From an uncultured Bacteroidales bacterium (GTDB taxonomy: Bacteria; Bacteroidota; Bacteroidia; Bacteroidales; UBA932): a stretch of 36,088 nt of DNA. Both the position numbers and the translations under genes were made by a program. The stretch lies in contig URDD01000020.1 of assembly GCA_900546395.1 (NCBI GenBank), positions 1 to 36,088 of the forward strand, read 5' to 3'. Of this stretch, positions 1-8,204 are shown piece by piece. The notes beneath the pieces are model-generated. The model was not told where the DNA came from. It ran no database searches and saw only the letters and a program-made list of their open reading frames with translations. Each line of letters begins with the position of its first letter. The first letter of the stretch is position 1.

Positions 1-88
1 TTCAAAAAGTCACAGAAAACATCCTCAAAAATACCTCATAAAATTTATAATGACAAAAATTTAAACAACTTCTAAAAGAGTTTGGTTG

Positions 89-129
89 AAAATTTTGCGA
101 AATTACTCTTTTTTTAGCAAAATTTTGCG
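89..129. repeat. 11-base direct repeat upstream of the first gene
   Basis: AAAATTTTGCG occurs at 89-99 and again at 119-129, a 30-base period or about three helical turns. The stretch between them also contains TTTTGC and GCAAAA in inverted orientation, and ACTCTTTT (105-112) is complementary to AAAAGAGT (74-81). It lies about 55 bases upstream of a clear promoter. It could be a paired operator or the remains of a terminator from a gene to the left of the window. The remainder of 1-270 is AT-rich and I see no gene in it. Confidence 0.4.
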
Positions 130-181
130 TCTGTATTCTCTTGTTTTTTTTAAAATGGTATTCTTAATGTTTGAATTATGT

Positions 182-212
182 TTTGTTTGATAGAAATTCA
201 TATATAAATTTG
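182..212 (+). promoter_or_regulatory. Bacteroidota-type promoter for the first gene
   Basis: TTTG at 182-185 is followed after exactly 19 bases by TAAATTTG at 205-212, matching the Bacteroidota primary-sigma pattern TTTG-N19-TAnnTTTG. Transcription should start near 219, giving a leader of about 50 bases before the ATG at 271. Confidence 0.75.
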
Positions 213-270
213 CACTTAAATGAAAAGAAAAGTAACCATATAAAAATAATAATTTTAAAAAACTGTGATT

Positions 271-1341
271 ATGAAGACAATTCTTTTGTTTTTGTATTTA
301 TTTGCAGGCATCCATAATTTGCCGGAGTCAATATTTGTAAACGGTGACAGCTTTCATGTTCAGGGTATCGCATTGGATAAGCAGCAGGAGTGTATGTACT
401 GCTCTTTTACAAGTGCTTTTTTCAAGACAGACATGCAAGGTAATATCACTGCTTCCGTTACAGGAATCAACGGACACCTTGGAGCAATGACATGGGATCC
501 TGAAGAACGCAAGGTATATGCTTCCCTCGAATTCAAGGACGATGTCATAGGTGCGAGCATATCAAAGAAGCTGGGAGAAGATACTTACTCCCGCTCCCAG
601 ACGAGTTTCAATATAGCTGTAATAGATGTCGATAAAATAAAGGGATTCAACGTTCCTGCGGACAGTGTAATGACACTTATTCGCGTAGAAGATGCCATTG
701 AAGACTATATGGCTACCGTAAATGTAGATGGAAAAGCTGTTGACCACCGTTTTGCCTGTTCAGGAATAGACGGAATCACCATAGCTCCGGCATTTGGAAA
801 AGGAGCAAACTCGGATGAACGTTGCCTTTATGTAGCATACGGGGTATATGGCGATACGGACAGGATAGACAATGACTATAATGTCCTGCTTTGTTATTCA
901 CTTGATGACCTTACCAATCCTTTGCACAAATACTTCATTTTTACAGGCAATACCACGTGGGGAGTCCAGAATATGGCGTATGACAGGCATACAGGTAAGA
1001 TTTTCCTGGCTGTCTATAAGGGGAAAAAGCCTCAATATCCGAATTATTCCCTTTATTCGCTCGATATGGACCAGACTCCTTTCAAGGCAAGACTTGTGAA
1101 TGTCCCTTATTATAAAAAGAAGGTAGAGCAGCTTGTGCTGTCGGACTCAGGCCTGAAAGATGAGAAAACAGGAATCAGCGGCTGGCATTTCAAATGGGGA
1201 AGTACAGGATTCTGTCCTCTTGGAGACGGTTTGTATTATATAAGCCACAATGGCAAGGAAAATGGCAAAAACTATTGCCGTGCAACTCTTTACAAATGGA
1301 ACGGATCTCCGGAGAAGGCTTTTGACGCAGTTTCCGAATAG
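271..1341 (+). CDS. secreted protein of unknown function, possible beta-propeller
   Basis: I do not recognise a named family. The reading frame is open from a GTG at 265, but the ATG at 271 starts a normal signal peptide (Lys2, then a hydrophobic run to about residue 14), so I place the start there, giving 356 residues. The body is rich in short beta-strand segments ending in turns such as WDPEERKVYASLEF and YDRHTGKIFLAVYKG, which resembles propeller blades of strand-turn-strand type. There is no lipobox, so the product is probably periplasmic or secreted. It has its own promoter. The EamA permease gene follows after 21 bases on the same strand and may be co-transcribed. The existence of the gene is secure; the fold is inference. 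Confidence 0.75.
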   Translation: MKTILLFLYLFAGIHNLPESIFVNGDSFHVQGIALDKQQECMYCSFTSAFFKTDMQGNITASVTGINGHLGAMTWDPEERKVYASLEFKDDVIGASISKKLGEDTYSRSQTSFNIAVIDVDKIKGFNVPADSVMTLIRVEDAIEDYMATVNVDGKAVDHRFACSGIDGITIAPAFGKGANSDERCLYVAYGVYGDTDRIDNDYNVLLCYSLDDLTNPLHKYFIFTGNTTWGVQNMAYDRHTGKIFLAVYKGKKPQYPNYSLYSLDMDQTPFKARLVNVPYYKKKVEQLVLSDSGLKDEKTGISGWHFKWGSTGFCPLGDGLYYISHNGKENGKNYCRATLYKWNGSPEKAFDAVSE

Positions 1342-1362
1342 ACATTGCATATTATTGTTGGT

Positions 1363-2283
1363 ATGAATAAATTCAAAGGTTATTTTTATGGCATAGCCAC
1401 ATCGGTTACTTTCGGTCTTATCCCTTTGTTCACGCTGCCTCTTATGGGGATGGGAATGGAGTATGATTCTATTTTGTTTTACAGGTTTCTTTTTGCAACC
1501 ATAGCCCTCGCCATAGTTATGGCAGTAAAGAAAGAATCATTCAAAGTGGAGTGGAGTGATGTACCTATGCTTTTCCTTCTGGGAATATTCTATACATTCT
1601 CATCTATGTTTCTTCTGTTGGGATATGACTATATGGGAGCAGGTGTGGCTACTACTCTGCATTTTACATATCCGGTTTTCGTGACACTGTTCATGTTCCT
1701 GCTGTTCAGGGAGAAAACATCTTTGCTGACATGGCTGGCAATACTGATGGCTATAGGGGGAGTGGCAATGTTGTCGATTACAGGAACGGAAGTGAATGCC
1801 AGCCTGAAGGGTGTGATAATAGTTTTGTTGTCGGCCGTGGCATATGGCAGCTATATTGTCGCTGTAAACAAATCCAGGGTCAGGCGGATCAACAGCAGGA
1901 AAATGGCGTTTTATGTATTTGTGTTTACTACCATTATACTCGGAGTAAAGGATGTGGCTGGAGGTTCCGGCATCCAGCCCATTCCTGGTATGGAAGCCTT
2001 GGGATGTATGATTCTTCTGGCTGTCCTGCCGACAGTGATTTCTAATATAACTCTTGTTGCCGCCGTACAAAATATAGGGGGTACAATGACTTCAGTCCTT
2101 GGGGCAATGGAACCTCTTACGGCAGTCTGTATCGGTGCACTGGTCTTTGGCGAGGCATTTACAATCCGTGAAGGGGTCGGGATTCTTCTGATACTTGTAG
2201 CTGTTTCCCTGTTAATCCTGAGCGGAACCATACAGAAGTCTGTATCAAAGGTCTTGAAAAAAGTGCGCCCGCGCCATGCTTGA
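1363..2283 (+). CDS. EamA-family (DMT) inner-membrane transporter
   Basis: This is a 306-residue polytopic protein of the drug/metabolite transporter superfamily. It has two EamA halves with about ten hydrophobic helices; the first half ends near residue 140 and the second starts with a GVIIVLLSAVAYGSYIVAVNKS helix. The typical motifs LHFTYPVF in half one and GAMEPLTAV in half two mark the EamA repeat. The ATG at 1363 is preferred over an in-frame TTG at 1345 because MNKFKGYFYGIATSVTFG is the usual DMT N-terminus. The substrate cannot be told; family members export amino acids or metabolites. The short basic tail (KKVRPRHA) is predicted cytosolic. Confidence 0.88.
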   Translation: MNKFKGYFYGIATSVTFGLIPLFTLPLMGMGMEYDSILFYRFLFATIALAIVMAVKKESFKVEWSDVPMLFLLGIFYTFSSMFLLLGYDYMGAGVATTLHFTYPVFVTLFMFLLFREKTSLLTWLAILMAIGGVAMLSITGTEVNASLKGVIIVLLSAVAYGSYIVAVNKSRVRRINSRKMAFYVFVFTTIILGVKDVAGGSGIQPIPGMEALGCMILLAVLPTVISNITLVAAVQNIGGTMTSVLGAMEPLTAVCIGALVFGEAFTIREGVGILLILVAVSLLILSGTIQKSVSKVLKKVRPRHA

Positions 2284-2346
2284 CGGAACAGACGTTTGGT
2301 TTTATTATATTTTTGTTAAACCTGTCTTTTTTTGAGTGATATTTTC

Positions 2347-2354
2347 TATATTTG
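2347..2354 (+). promoter_or_regulatory. -7 element upstream of the epimerase-like gene
   Basis: TATATTTG matches TAnnTTTG. No TTTG sits at the ideal distance (the nearest begin at 2312 and 2331), so the -33 half is weak. The predicted start falls near 2361, inside the hairpin at 2355-2383. Confidence 0.45.
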
Positions 2355-2388
2355 TTACCTGCGCATTGGATATGTGCAGGTAATTTTT
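2355..2388 (+). terminator. hairpin plus T-run between the EamA and epimerase-like genes
   Basis: TTACCTGC (2355-2362) pairs perfectly with GCAGGTAA (2376-2383), followed by five Ts. This would end transcripts from the upstream gene. It directly abuts the -7 element of the next gene, so terminator and promoter are fused. Confidence 0.5.
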
Positions 2389-2396
2389 AATTATGG

Positions 2397-3284
2397 ATGA
2401 CTATGTTTACTTTGACAGACGGACAGGTGACAGTGGCGGTTTCTTCTCATGGAGCTGAACTGTGCAGTATAAAGAGGAATGAAGTCGAATATTTGTGGCA
2501 GGCAGACCCCGCATTCTGGAAAAGGCATTCTCCGGTACTGTTTCCTATAGTAGGCAGCTTGTGGAACGGAACTTTCAGATATTGCGGCAGGGAGTACGGA
2601 ATGAGTCAGCATGGCTTTGCAAGAGACAGAGAGTTTGAGCTTATATCGCAGAGTGACAATGAGATAATGTTTGCGCTTGATTCTGATGATGCATCAAGAG
2701 AGGTTTATCCGTTTGATTTCAGACTTGAAATAGGTTACCGTCTTGAGCAGAGGAAAATAAAGGTGCTATGGACTGTAAAGAATAATGGGAATGACAGGAT
2801 GTTTTATCAGATAGGTGCACACCCCGCATTTTATTTCCCTGATTTTGATGTTGAAGCAGAGAAAAACGGATATTTTTCATTTGGGAAGAAAGGCGAGCCT
2901 GTAAGTGACCTTGAATACCTTCTCATTAAGGAAAAAGGGTGTGCTGATGTGGAGAAAAAGCACAGAATTCATTTGGAAAAAGGTCTTATGCCAGTGGCTG
3001 TCAATACTTTTGATGATGACGCCCTTATAGTGGAGAATTCTCAGGTAGATAAGGTCGTTCTCCATACGCCTGCTGGAAAGCCTTGGCTTGCGCTGTCATT
3101 TGATGCACCTCTGGTAGGGCTTTGGTCACCTCCTGCGAAGAATGCCCCGTTTGTCTGCATAGAGCCGTGGTACGGCCGCTGTGACAGGGCCGGATTCGAA
3201 GGTGAAATCAGCGAAAGAGACTGGATTCAGTCACTTGCTTCAGGAGAGTCATTCTCCTGCTGTTATACTATAGAACTATATTAA
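2397..3284 (+). CDS. aldose 1-epimerase / galactose-mutarotase-like protein (LacX type)
   Basis: This 295-residue cytosolic protein has the galactose-mutarotase-like beta-sandwich signature. Visible landmarks are AELCSIKR near the N-terminus, RHSPVLFPIVG around residue 42, the QHGFARDREF segment near residue 70, QIGAHPAFYF around residue 140 and the closing CIEPWYGRCDR near residue 260. The central GAHPAF histidine and the C-terminal glutamate of IEPWYG correspond to catalytic positions in mutarotases. Members of this LacX-like subgroup act on unknown sugars or sugar phosphates. An in-frame ATG at 2403 is an alternative start (two residues shorter). Confidence 0.87.
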   Translation: MTMFTLTDGQVTVAVSSHGAELCSIKRNEVEYLWQADPAFWKRHSPVLFPIVGSLWNGTFRYCGREYGMSQHGFARDREFELISQSDNEIMFALDSDDASREVYPFDFRLEIGYRLEQRKIKVLWTVKNNGNDRMFYQIGAHPAFYFPDFDVEAEKNGYFSFGKKGEPVSDLEYLLIKEKGCADVEKKHRIHLEKGLMPVAVNTFDDDALIVENSQVDKVVLHTPAGKPWLALSFDAPLVGLWSPPAKNAPFVCIEPWYGRCDRAGFEGEISERDWIQSLASGESFSCCYTIELY

Positions 3285-3315
3285 GAAGCTGTTTTTTATA
3301 TTTACGAACTTAGAA

Positions 3316-3372
3316 ACTGCCTGGTCATCAGGTGGTTTCGCTTGAGTCGTCTGAAATCTTTGCAAGCGACTC
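3316..3372 (+). promoter_or_regulatory. structured leader upstream of gdhA
   Basis: Two hairpins precede the gdhA start. The first (3316-3336) has an 8-bp stem, ACTGCCTG with CAGGTGGT (two wobble pairs), and a GTCAT loop. The second pairs GAGTCG (3344-3349) with CGACTC (3367-3372). An alternative helix, GCTTG (3340-3344) with CAAGC (3363-3367), overlaps the second and could not form with it. A near-consensus -7 box TATATTTA lies at 3297-3304, which would place both hairpins in the mRNA leader. Confidence 0.45.
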
Positions 3373-3391
3373 TTAAAATCCCCAAAATACG

Positions 3392-4747
3392 ATGAAAAAT
3401 TTTGTGCAGAATTATGTTGACGGATTCATGGCCGGACTTGTAGCCAGCAATCCTGGTGAAAAGGAATTTCACCAGGCTGTAAAGGAAGTGCTTGAAAGTG
3501 TTGCCCCTTATATAGAGGAGCACCCTTATCTTATGGACCAGAAAGTTCTGGAGCGTATAGCCGAACCTGAACGTGTGATAATTTTCCGCGTTCCATGGCT
3601 TGACGACGAAGGAGAGATACATATCAACAGAGGGTATCGAGTCCAGATGAACAGTGCCATAGGACCTTATAAGGGAGGTCTCCGTTTTCATCCGAGTGTA
3701 AACCTGAGTATTATGAAGTTTCTTGCGTTCGAGCAGACATTCAAGAACAGTCTCACAACACTTCCAATGGGGGCTGCCAAGGGAGGCTCGGACTTCAACC
3801 CTAAAGGCAAGTCTGACAATGAAGTGATGCGTTTCTGCCAGAGCTTTATGACAGAGCTTCAGCGTCACGTGGGACAGGACACTGATGTGCCTGCCGGAGA
3901 TATAGGTGTCGGCAGCCGGGAAATCGGATATATGTTCGGACAATATAAAAGGTTGAGGAACGAGTTTACCGGAGTATTGACAGGCAAAGGTTTGAATTGG
4001 GGCGGAAGTCCTCTCAGACCGGAGGCAACAGGATACGGAGTATGTTATTTTGCCAGTGCGATGCTTGCGACCAGAGGAGACAGTTTTGAGGGAAAGACTG
4101 TTGTAATTTCAGGATCGGGAAATGTGGCCCAATATGCAGCACAGAAGGCCCTGCAACTTGGTGCAAAAGTGGTAACTTTCTCCGATTCAAACGGATATGT
4201 TTATGATCCGGCAGGGATAGATGAGGAAAAACTGGCTTATGTCTTTGAATTGAAGAATATATATAGGGGCAGAATCAGGGAATATGTGACGCGTTATCCT
4301 GATGCGCAGTATTTTGAAAATGCACGTCCCTGGAATGTTAAATGTGATATAGCCTTGCCTTGTGCGACTCAGAATGAAATTGACGGCGAAGATGCAAGGT
4401 CATTGGTGTCAAACGGATGTATTTGTGTGGCTGAAGGGGCAAATATGCCTTCTACGCCAGAAGCAATAGAAGTATTCCAGAAGGCAAGAATATTATATTC
4501 TCCTGGAAAGGCTTCCAATGCAGGAGGCGTGGCTACTTCCGGACTTGAGATGTCCCAGAACTCTATGAGGATCAAATGGACGGCAGAGGAAGTTGACGGA
4601 CACTTGCACCGTATAATGAATGACATTCACGAAGCCTGTGTAAAATACGGTACGGAAGAGGACGGATATGTAAACTATGTAAAGGGAGCCAACATAGCAT
4701 CATTTATAAAGATAGCAGATGCGATGATGGCTCAGGGTCTTGTTTAG
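3392..4747 (+). CDS. gdhA: NADP-type glutamate dehydrogenase
   Basis: The protein makes glutamate from 2-oxoglutarate and ammonia (reversible), the entry of ammonium into organic nitrogen. It has 451 residues, the usual length of the hexameric GdhA class. PYKGGLRFHPSVN (about residues 91-103), the catalytic-lysine segment MGAAKGGSDFNPKGKSD, the aspartate in DVPAGDIGVGSREIGYMFG and the Rossmann SGSGNVAQYAA motif are all intact. The C-terminal NAGGVATSGLEMSQN block is also class-typical. The gene stands alone with a structured leader and is followed by a terminator shared with the convergent GNAT gene. Confidence 0.97.
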   Translation: MKNFVQNYVDGFMAGLVASNPGEKEFHQAVKEVLESVAPYIEEHPYLMDQKVLERIAEPERVIIFRVPWLDDEGEIHINRGYRVQMNSAIGPYKGGLRFHPSVNLSIMKFLAFEQTFKNSLTTLPMGAAKGGSDFNPKGKSDNEVMRFCQSFMTELQRHVGQDTDVPAGDIGVGSREIGYMFGQYKRLRNEFTGVLTGKGLNWGGSPLRPEATGYGVCYFASAMLATRGDSFEGKTVVISGSGNVAQYAAQKALQLGAKVVTFSDSNGYVYDPAGIDEEKLAYVFELKNIYRGRIREYVTRYPDAQYFENARPWNVKCDIALPCATQNEIDGEDARSLVSNGCICVAEGANMPSTPEAIEVFQKARILYSPGKASNAGGVATSGLEMSQNSMRIKWTAEEVDGHLHRIMNDIHEACVKYGTEEDGYVNYVKGANIASFIKIADAMMAQGLV

Positions 4748-4761
4748 AAAATTTCTGCGAG

Positions 4762-4791
4762 TGGGGCAAAATGTTTGCCTTACCCATTTTT
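4762..4791 (+). terminator. terminator after gdhA
   Basis: GGCAAA (4765-4770) and TTTGCC (4774-4779) form a perfect stem with an ATG loop. TGG/CCA outer pairs extend it past a small bulge, and a run of five Ts follows (4787-4791). It overlaps the stop codon of the convergent GNAT gene. Confidence 0.5.
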
Positions 4792-5190
4792 CTTATACTC
4801 AGGGTGGCGTTCAAGCCATATGGCAGCATAACTGCAGGTAGCTTCGGGCCTGAGGCCTTCAGACTGGGCATAGTCGTAAGCTGCCTTTACCAGGGCTGCG
4901 GCGATGCCTTTCCCTCCGATTTCCTTAGGGACAATGGTGTGTCTTATGTCAAGCACGCCATTATCCTTTATATATGACACATAGGCAGTGAATCCCAGGA
5001 TTTCTGTCTGGAATCTGCAGCCTTCAATATCATGTGTGATTTTCAACTCGTCAGAGCCGGCCTGCTGTTCGGCGAGTTTCTTGCGATAAGCATCCATTCT
5101 TTTTCTCCAGGCTGCTTTTTTGGCTTTTTCAGCTGCAGCCTTTCTTTCCAGATATGCATCGAATTTATTTTCCAGATAATTGTCAGCCAT
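4780..5190 (-). CDS. GNAT-like acetyltransferase (NATD1/YjdJ type) with charged N-terminal helix
   Basis: This is a 136-residue cytosolic protein. Residues 1-45 are a highly charged, Ala/Lys-rich helix (for example KAAAEKAKKAAWRKR). Residues 48-136 form a compact GNAT fold of the small NATD1 group: beta strands with TAYVSYIKDNGVLDIRHT, then the acetyl-CoA-binding EIGGKGIAAALVKAAYDYA and a C-terminal CSYAAIWLERHPEY. The IGGKGIAAAL loop matches the Q/RxxGxG/A phosphate-binding pattern loosely. It is the last gene of a leftward operon, 4 bases after the PAS protein. The substrate is unknown. The charged extension is the unusual part. Confidence 0.85.
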   Translation of the reverse strand: MADNYLENKFDAYLERKAAAEKAKKAAWRKRMDAYRKKLAEQQAGSDELKITHDIEGCRFQTEILGFTAYVSYIKDNGVLDIRHTIVPKEIGGKGIAAALVKAAYDYAQSEGLRPEATCSYAAIWLERHPEYKKNG

Positions 5191-5194
5191 ACGT

Positions 5195-5539
5195 TTATCC
5201 TCTTACATAGTGGGGCATTTCTTCCGGGATAACCATCGAAATCTCACACAGCCCGGCGACTTTTCCGTTTTCTTTCCATGCACTCTGATATATCATTTTC
5301 TTCAGCCCCTGTTTTTCTATCGTGTAGGCGTTCTGCCCTCCTGTTTCCAGAAGATTGTGTATTATGGCTTTTGATCTTTCGCTATGACAGTCCATCAGGT
5401 TTTTCCCTATAAGGTTGCCATGCTTTATATAGGTGGCTCTGGCCTTTTCGTTCATATATAGAATGACACCGTTACAGTCGCATACTGTTATGGCGCAGTT
5501 GAGTTCGAATGCCCAGTCTGGCAGATTCTTGTTTCCCAT
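5195..5539 (-). CDS. small stand-alone PAS-domain protein
   Basis: From the ATG at 5539 this encodes 114 residues, almost all one PAS domain: WAFELNCAITVCDCNGVILYMNEKARATY, then GKNLMDCHSERSK and a C-terminal sheet ending EISMVIPEEMPHY. It has no kinase, cyclase or HTH output, so it probably senses a ligand or binds a partner. The frame is open to a TTG at 5602 that overlaps the CobW stop. That longer form adds 21 residues (SYKYNQIANTI) without obvious domain value, so I prefer 5539. It sits between the CobW chaperone and the GNAT gene in one operon. Cys residues in VCDCNG and MDCHS could bind metal, but this is speculation. Confidence 0.8.
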   Translation of the reverse strand: MGNKNLPDWAFELNCAITVCDCNGVILYMNEKARATYIKHGNLIGKNLMDCHSERSKAIIHNLLETGGQNAYTIEKQGLKKMIYQSAWKENGKVAGLCEISMVIPEEMPHYVRG

Positions 5540-5594
5540 AATTGTATTGGCTATTTGATTGTACTTGTAACTTTCTGTAAAGAAGATTCTTGTC

Positions 5595-6875
5595 CTATTC
5601 AAGACACTGGTCCAGATTTTTGATAATCTGTTCTTTGTCCATATCCTTGCCGATAAATACCATTTTTATCATCCTGTCACCGTATTTTTCGTCCCAGTCT
5701 CTCATAAATCCCGGATCCTGGCGCATTAGCTGGAGCCTGTCTTCTTCCGGTGCCGTAGCATACCATTTTCCCGCTTCGCGGAGGATTTTCTGCTTGCCGG
5801 CCTGCTCGAACATATAGGACATGTCAGTATTGTCACTGAAATAGCAGATACCCTTGGTCCTTATGATGCTTGAAGGCCATTTTCTGGCTACGAAACTGTC
5901 AAATTTGTTGAGGTCCAGGGCCGGTCTCCTGTAATATACGAATGTGCTTATCCCGTATTCTTCCGCTTCGCCTTCGCCATGGTGGTGATGATGGTGGCAC
6001 GTGCAGCTGTCATCGTGATGGCAGTCGCAGCCATGCTCTCCGTGTCCGTTATGCACGTGGCTGTGGTGTTCTTCGTGAGCATGATGTTCGTGGTGGTGAT
6101 TGCCCCCCTGAAGCCTTGCTTCCTGCTCCTGTTCTTCCGTTGCAACGCTTTCTATGCCTCTTATCCATCCGGCAGAAGTGGCAGTGCGTTCGAAGTCAAA
6201 CAAGCCTGTATTCAGAATCTTGTCAAGATCGATATCGGCATAGTTGCATTCGATTATTTCCGCCCCGGGCTGGAGAGTATGCAGGATGTGCTTTATTCTT
6301 CCCAGCTCTTCAGGTGTAACCTCAGATGCCTTGTTCAGAAGGATGATGTTACAGAACTCAATCTGCTGTATTATCAGATTTTCAATGTCTTCTTCATCTA
6401 TGTTTTTGCCGGTAAGGTTTTCTCCGCAGCCGAATTCGCTCTGCATACGCAGTGCATCCACTACAGTGACAATGCTGTCCATCCTGCAGATGCCGTATTT
6501 GGTATAGGCGCCGCCAAGAGAAGGTATGGAGCATATTGTCTGTGCAATAGGCTCAGGCTCGCAGATTCCGCTTGCCTCAATCACGATATAGTCGAATTTT
6601 CCGGACTTCATCAGTTCAAATACCTGCTCTATCAGATCTGTTCTGAGAGTGCAGCAGATACATCCGTTCTGGAGAGCTACCAGACTGTCGTCCTGTGTTC
6701 CGACGACACCTCCTTTCTGGATAAGGCCGGCATCAATGTTTACTTCACCGATGTCGTTGACTATTACGGCAAATCTGATTCCTTTAGTATTGGAGAGAAT
6801 ATGATTTACAAGTGTGGTCTTTCCGCTTCCCAGATATCCTGTAAGCAGAAGTACCGGTATGTCCTTTCTGTTCAT
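5595..6875 (-). CDS. CobW/COG0523 GTP-dependent metallochaperone with a His/Cys-rich loop
   Basis: This 426-residue cytosolic G3E GTPase delivers a metal, most likely zinc, to client proteins. Walker A is GYLGSGKTT (residues 13-21), switch I is NDIGEVNID (40-48), the metal-binding CxCC motif is C72-I-C74-C75, and the base-specificity motif is the variant NKAS (181-184). Residues 260-299 form a loop with 20 histidines and four cysteines. A CobW_C domain follows (TFVYYRRPALDL onward). The ATG at 6875 gives MNRKDIPVLLLTGYLGSGKT; a TTG two codons upstream is less likely. It leads an operon with the PAS and GNAT genes. Confidence 0.93.
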   Translation of the reverse strand: MNRKDIPVLLLTGYLGSGKTTLVNHILSNTKGIRFAVIVNDIGEVNIDAGLIQKGGVVGTQDDSLVALQNGCICCTLRTDLIEQVFELMKSGKFDYIVIEASGICEPEPIAQTICSIPSLGGAYTKYGICRMDSIVTVVDALRMQSEFGCGENLTGKNIDEEDIENLIIQQIEFCNIILLNKASEVTPEELGRIKHILHTLQPGAEIIECNYADIDLDKILNTGLFDFERTATSAGWIRGIESVATEEQEQEARLQGGNHHHEHHAHEEHHSHVHNGHGEHGCDCHHDDSCTCHHHHHHGEGEAEEYGISTFVYYRRPALDLNKFDSFVARKWPSSIIRTKGICYFSDNTDMSYMFEQAGKQKILREAGKWYATAPEEDRLQLMRQDPGFMRDWDEKYGDRMIKMVFIGKDMDKEQIIKNLDQCLE

Positions 6876-6898
6876 TTTCAAATTTAATTTTTAAATGT

Positions 6899-6926
6899 GG
6901 CCATTAACCCAATGTGCGGAATGGCC
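6899..6926 (-). promoter_or_regulatory. inverted repeat in the CobW leader
   Basis: GGCCATT (6899-6905) and AATGGCC (6920-6926) form a perfect 7-bp inverted repeat with a 14-base spacer, 24 bases upstream of the CobW start. It lies downstream of a -7 element TATTTTTG on the minus strand (6941-6948), so it could be an RNA hairpin or an operator just past the start site. Metal control of the operon is inference. Confidence 0.4.
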
Positions 6927-6958
6927 TGTTGACAAAAGAACAAAAATACATTTTTTTA

Positions 6959-8155
6959 TCATTCGTTGTCCTTCTTTCCGAAGAGTTTATCTACGATAAG
7001 TGCTATGGCTCCGTCTCCAGTCACATTGCATGCTGTACCGAAACTGTCCATCGCGATGTAAAGGGCAATCATCAGAGCGAGGTCATTGTCCCCGAAACCG
7101 AGCATCGAAGACAGGATTCCAAGAGATGCCATAATTGCTCCGCCCGGTACTCCGGGAGCAGCTACCATTGTGATTCCGAGCATGAAGATAAATCCGGCGA
7201 ACATCTGGAAATTGTAGGGGAGTCCTTGCAGCATCATAAGTGCCAGTGCACAGCAGACTATTTTCAATGTACTTCCTGACAGGTGTATGGTAGCGCATAA
7301 CGGAATGGTGAATCCTGCTATTTCCTCTTTTACTCCGTTTGATACAGCCTGCTTCATAGTCACAGGGATTGTCGCTGCTGATGACTGTGTCCCTAGGGCG
7401 GTAAAGTATGCCGGCATCATCCTCCAGAGAAGCTTGAAAGGATTTTTCCTGACCGTGGCTCCGGCTATGCTGAACTGCAGTATGAGCAGTAGGATATGCA
7501 GGATGAAAATTACAGCTATGATTTTTATGAATACTGAAAGTATATTCATTACCTGGCCTGTATGGGTCATATTCAGGAAAATGCCGAATATGTAAATAGG
7601 AAGTACAGGAATGATTGCCGATTTGATTGTCTTTTCAATTATATTTCTGAATTCCTTGAAAAATTCCATCATAGTGTCAGCTTTGCTGTACGCAATTCCA
7701 AGTCCGAGGAGGAATGCAAGGACAAGGGCTGTCATAACTCCGAATGGAGCAGGTATGTCTATTGTGAAATATGGTTTTATGTCTTCAGGACTTAATACAG
7801 AGGTCAATGCCATATTGTCTTTAAGGAGAGGGGGAAACGTCAGTTCTCCGACGCCGAATGCCAGAAATCCTGAGAACAGGGAACCGATATATGCGAGCAA
7901 TACTGTGACAATCAGCATTTTTCCTGCTTTTGTACCAATATCGGCTATGGCCGGGGCTACAAGTCCTACTATAATCAGTGGGATGATGAAGTTCAGAAAC
8001 TGGCTGAACAGTCCGTTGAATGTGACAAAGATTCTTACAATTTCCAGCGGCAAAATATATCCGGCTCCGATTCCCAGGGTAATTGCAATAATGATTCGTG
8101 GCAGCAGTCCTATGTGAAAGGACCGGGTCTTGTTGCTCTTTGTGCTTGAGTCCAT
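6959..8155 (-). CDS. dicarboxylate/amino acid:cation symporter (DAACS family)
   Basis: This 398-residue inner-membrane carrier has the GltP/SstT fold. Landmarks are the N-terminal IGLLPRIIIAITLGIGAGY helix, FLNFIIPLIIVGLVAP, the serine-rich re-entrant loop TALGTQSSAATIPVT (HP1), a second loop around APGVPGGAIMASLG (HP2) and the last-helix segment DSFGTACNVTGDGAIAL. Such proteins import glutamate, aspartate, serine/threonine or C4-dicarboxylates with Na+ or H+. The TCNVTGD-like sequence fits amino-acid or dicarboxylate transport; the exact substrate is not visible. It is divergent from the LrgAB pair with 126 bases between the start codons. Confidence 0.92.
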   Translation of the reverse strand: MDSSTKSNKTRSFHIGLLPRIIIAITLGIGAGYILPLEIVRIFVTFNGLFSQFLNFIIPLIIVGLVAPAIADIGTKAGKMLIVTVLLAYIGSLFSGFLAFGVGELTFPPLLKDNMALTSVLSPEDIKPYFTIDIPAPFGVMTALVLAFLLGLGIAYSKADTMMEFFKEFRNIIEKTIKSAIIPVLPIYIFGIFLNMTHTGQVMNILSVFIKIIAVIFILHILLLILQFSIAGATVRKNPFKLLWRMMPAYFTALGTQSSAATIPVTMKQAVSNGVKEEIAGFTIPLCATIHLSGSTLKIVCCALALMMLQGLPYNFQMFAGFIFMLGITMVAAPGVPGGAIMASLGILSSMLGFGDNDLALMIALYIAMDSFGTACNVTGDGAIALIVDKLFGKKDNE

Positions 8156-8204
8156 GGTTATTTTTAGTGAATGTGGTTAATTAGCGGTACGAAGATAGTA
8201 TTTT

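Noticed and set aside
3302..3943. 213-residue minus-strand ORF over the gdhA start
   Set aside because: It overlaps a certain gdhA coding region and shows no recognisable protein features.
5540..5602. TTG-initiated extension of the PAS protein
   Set aside because: The added 21 residues are not part of the PAS domain, and an ATG directly before the domain is available. The overlap with the CobW stop keeps it possible but less likely.
5979..6887. 302-residue plus-strand ORF opposite the CobW gene
   Set aside because: It is the complement of the His-rich CobW frame; the translation has no domain or signal, while the minus frame has clear GTPase motifs.
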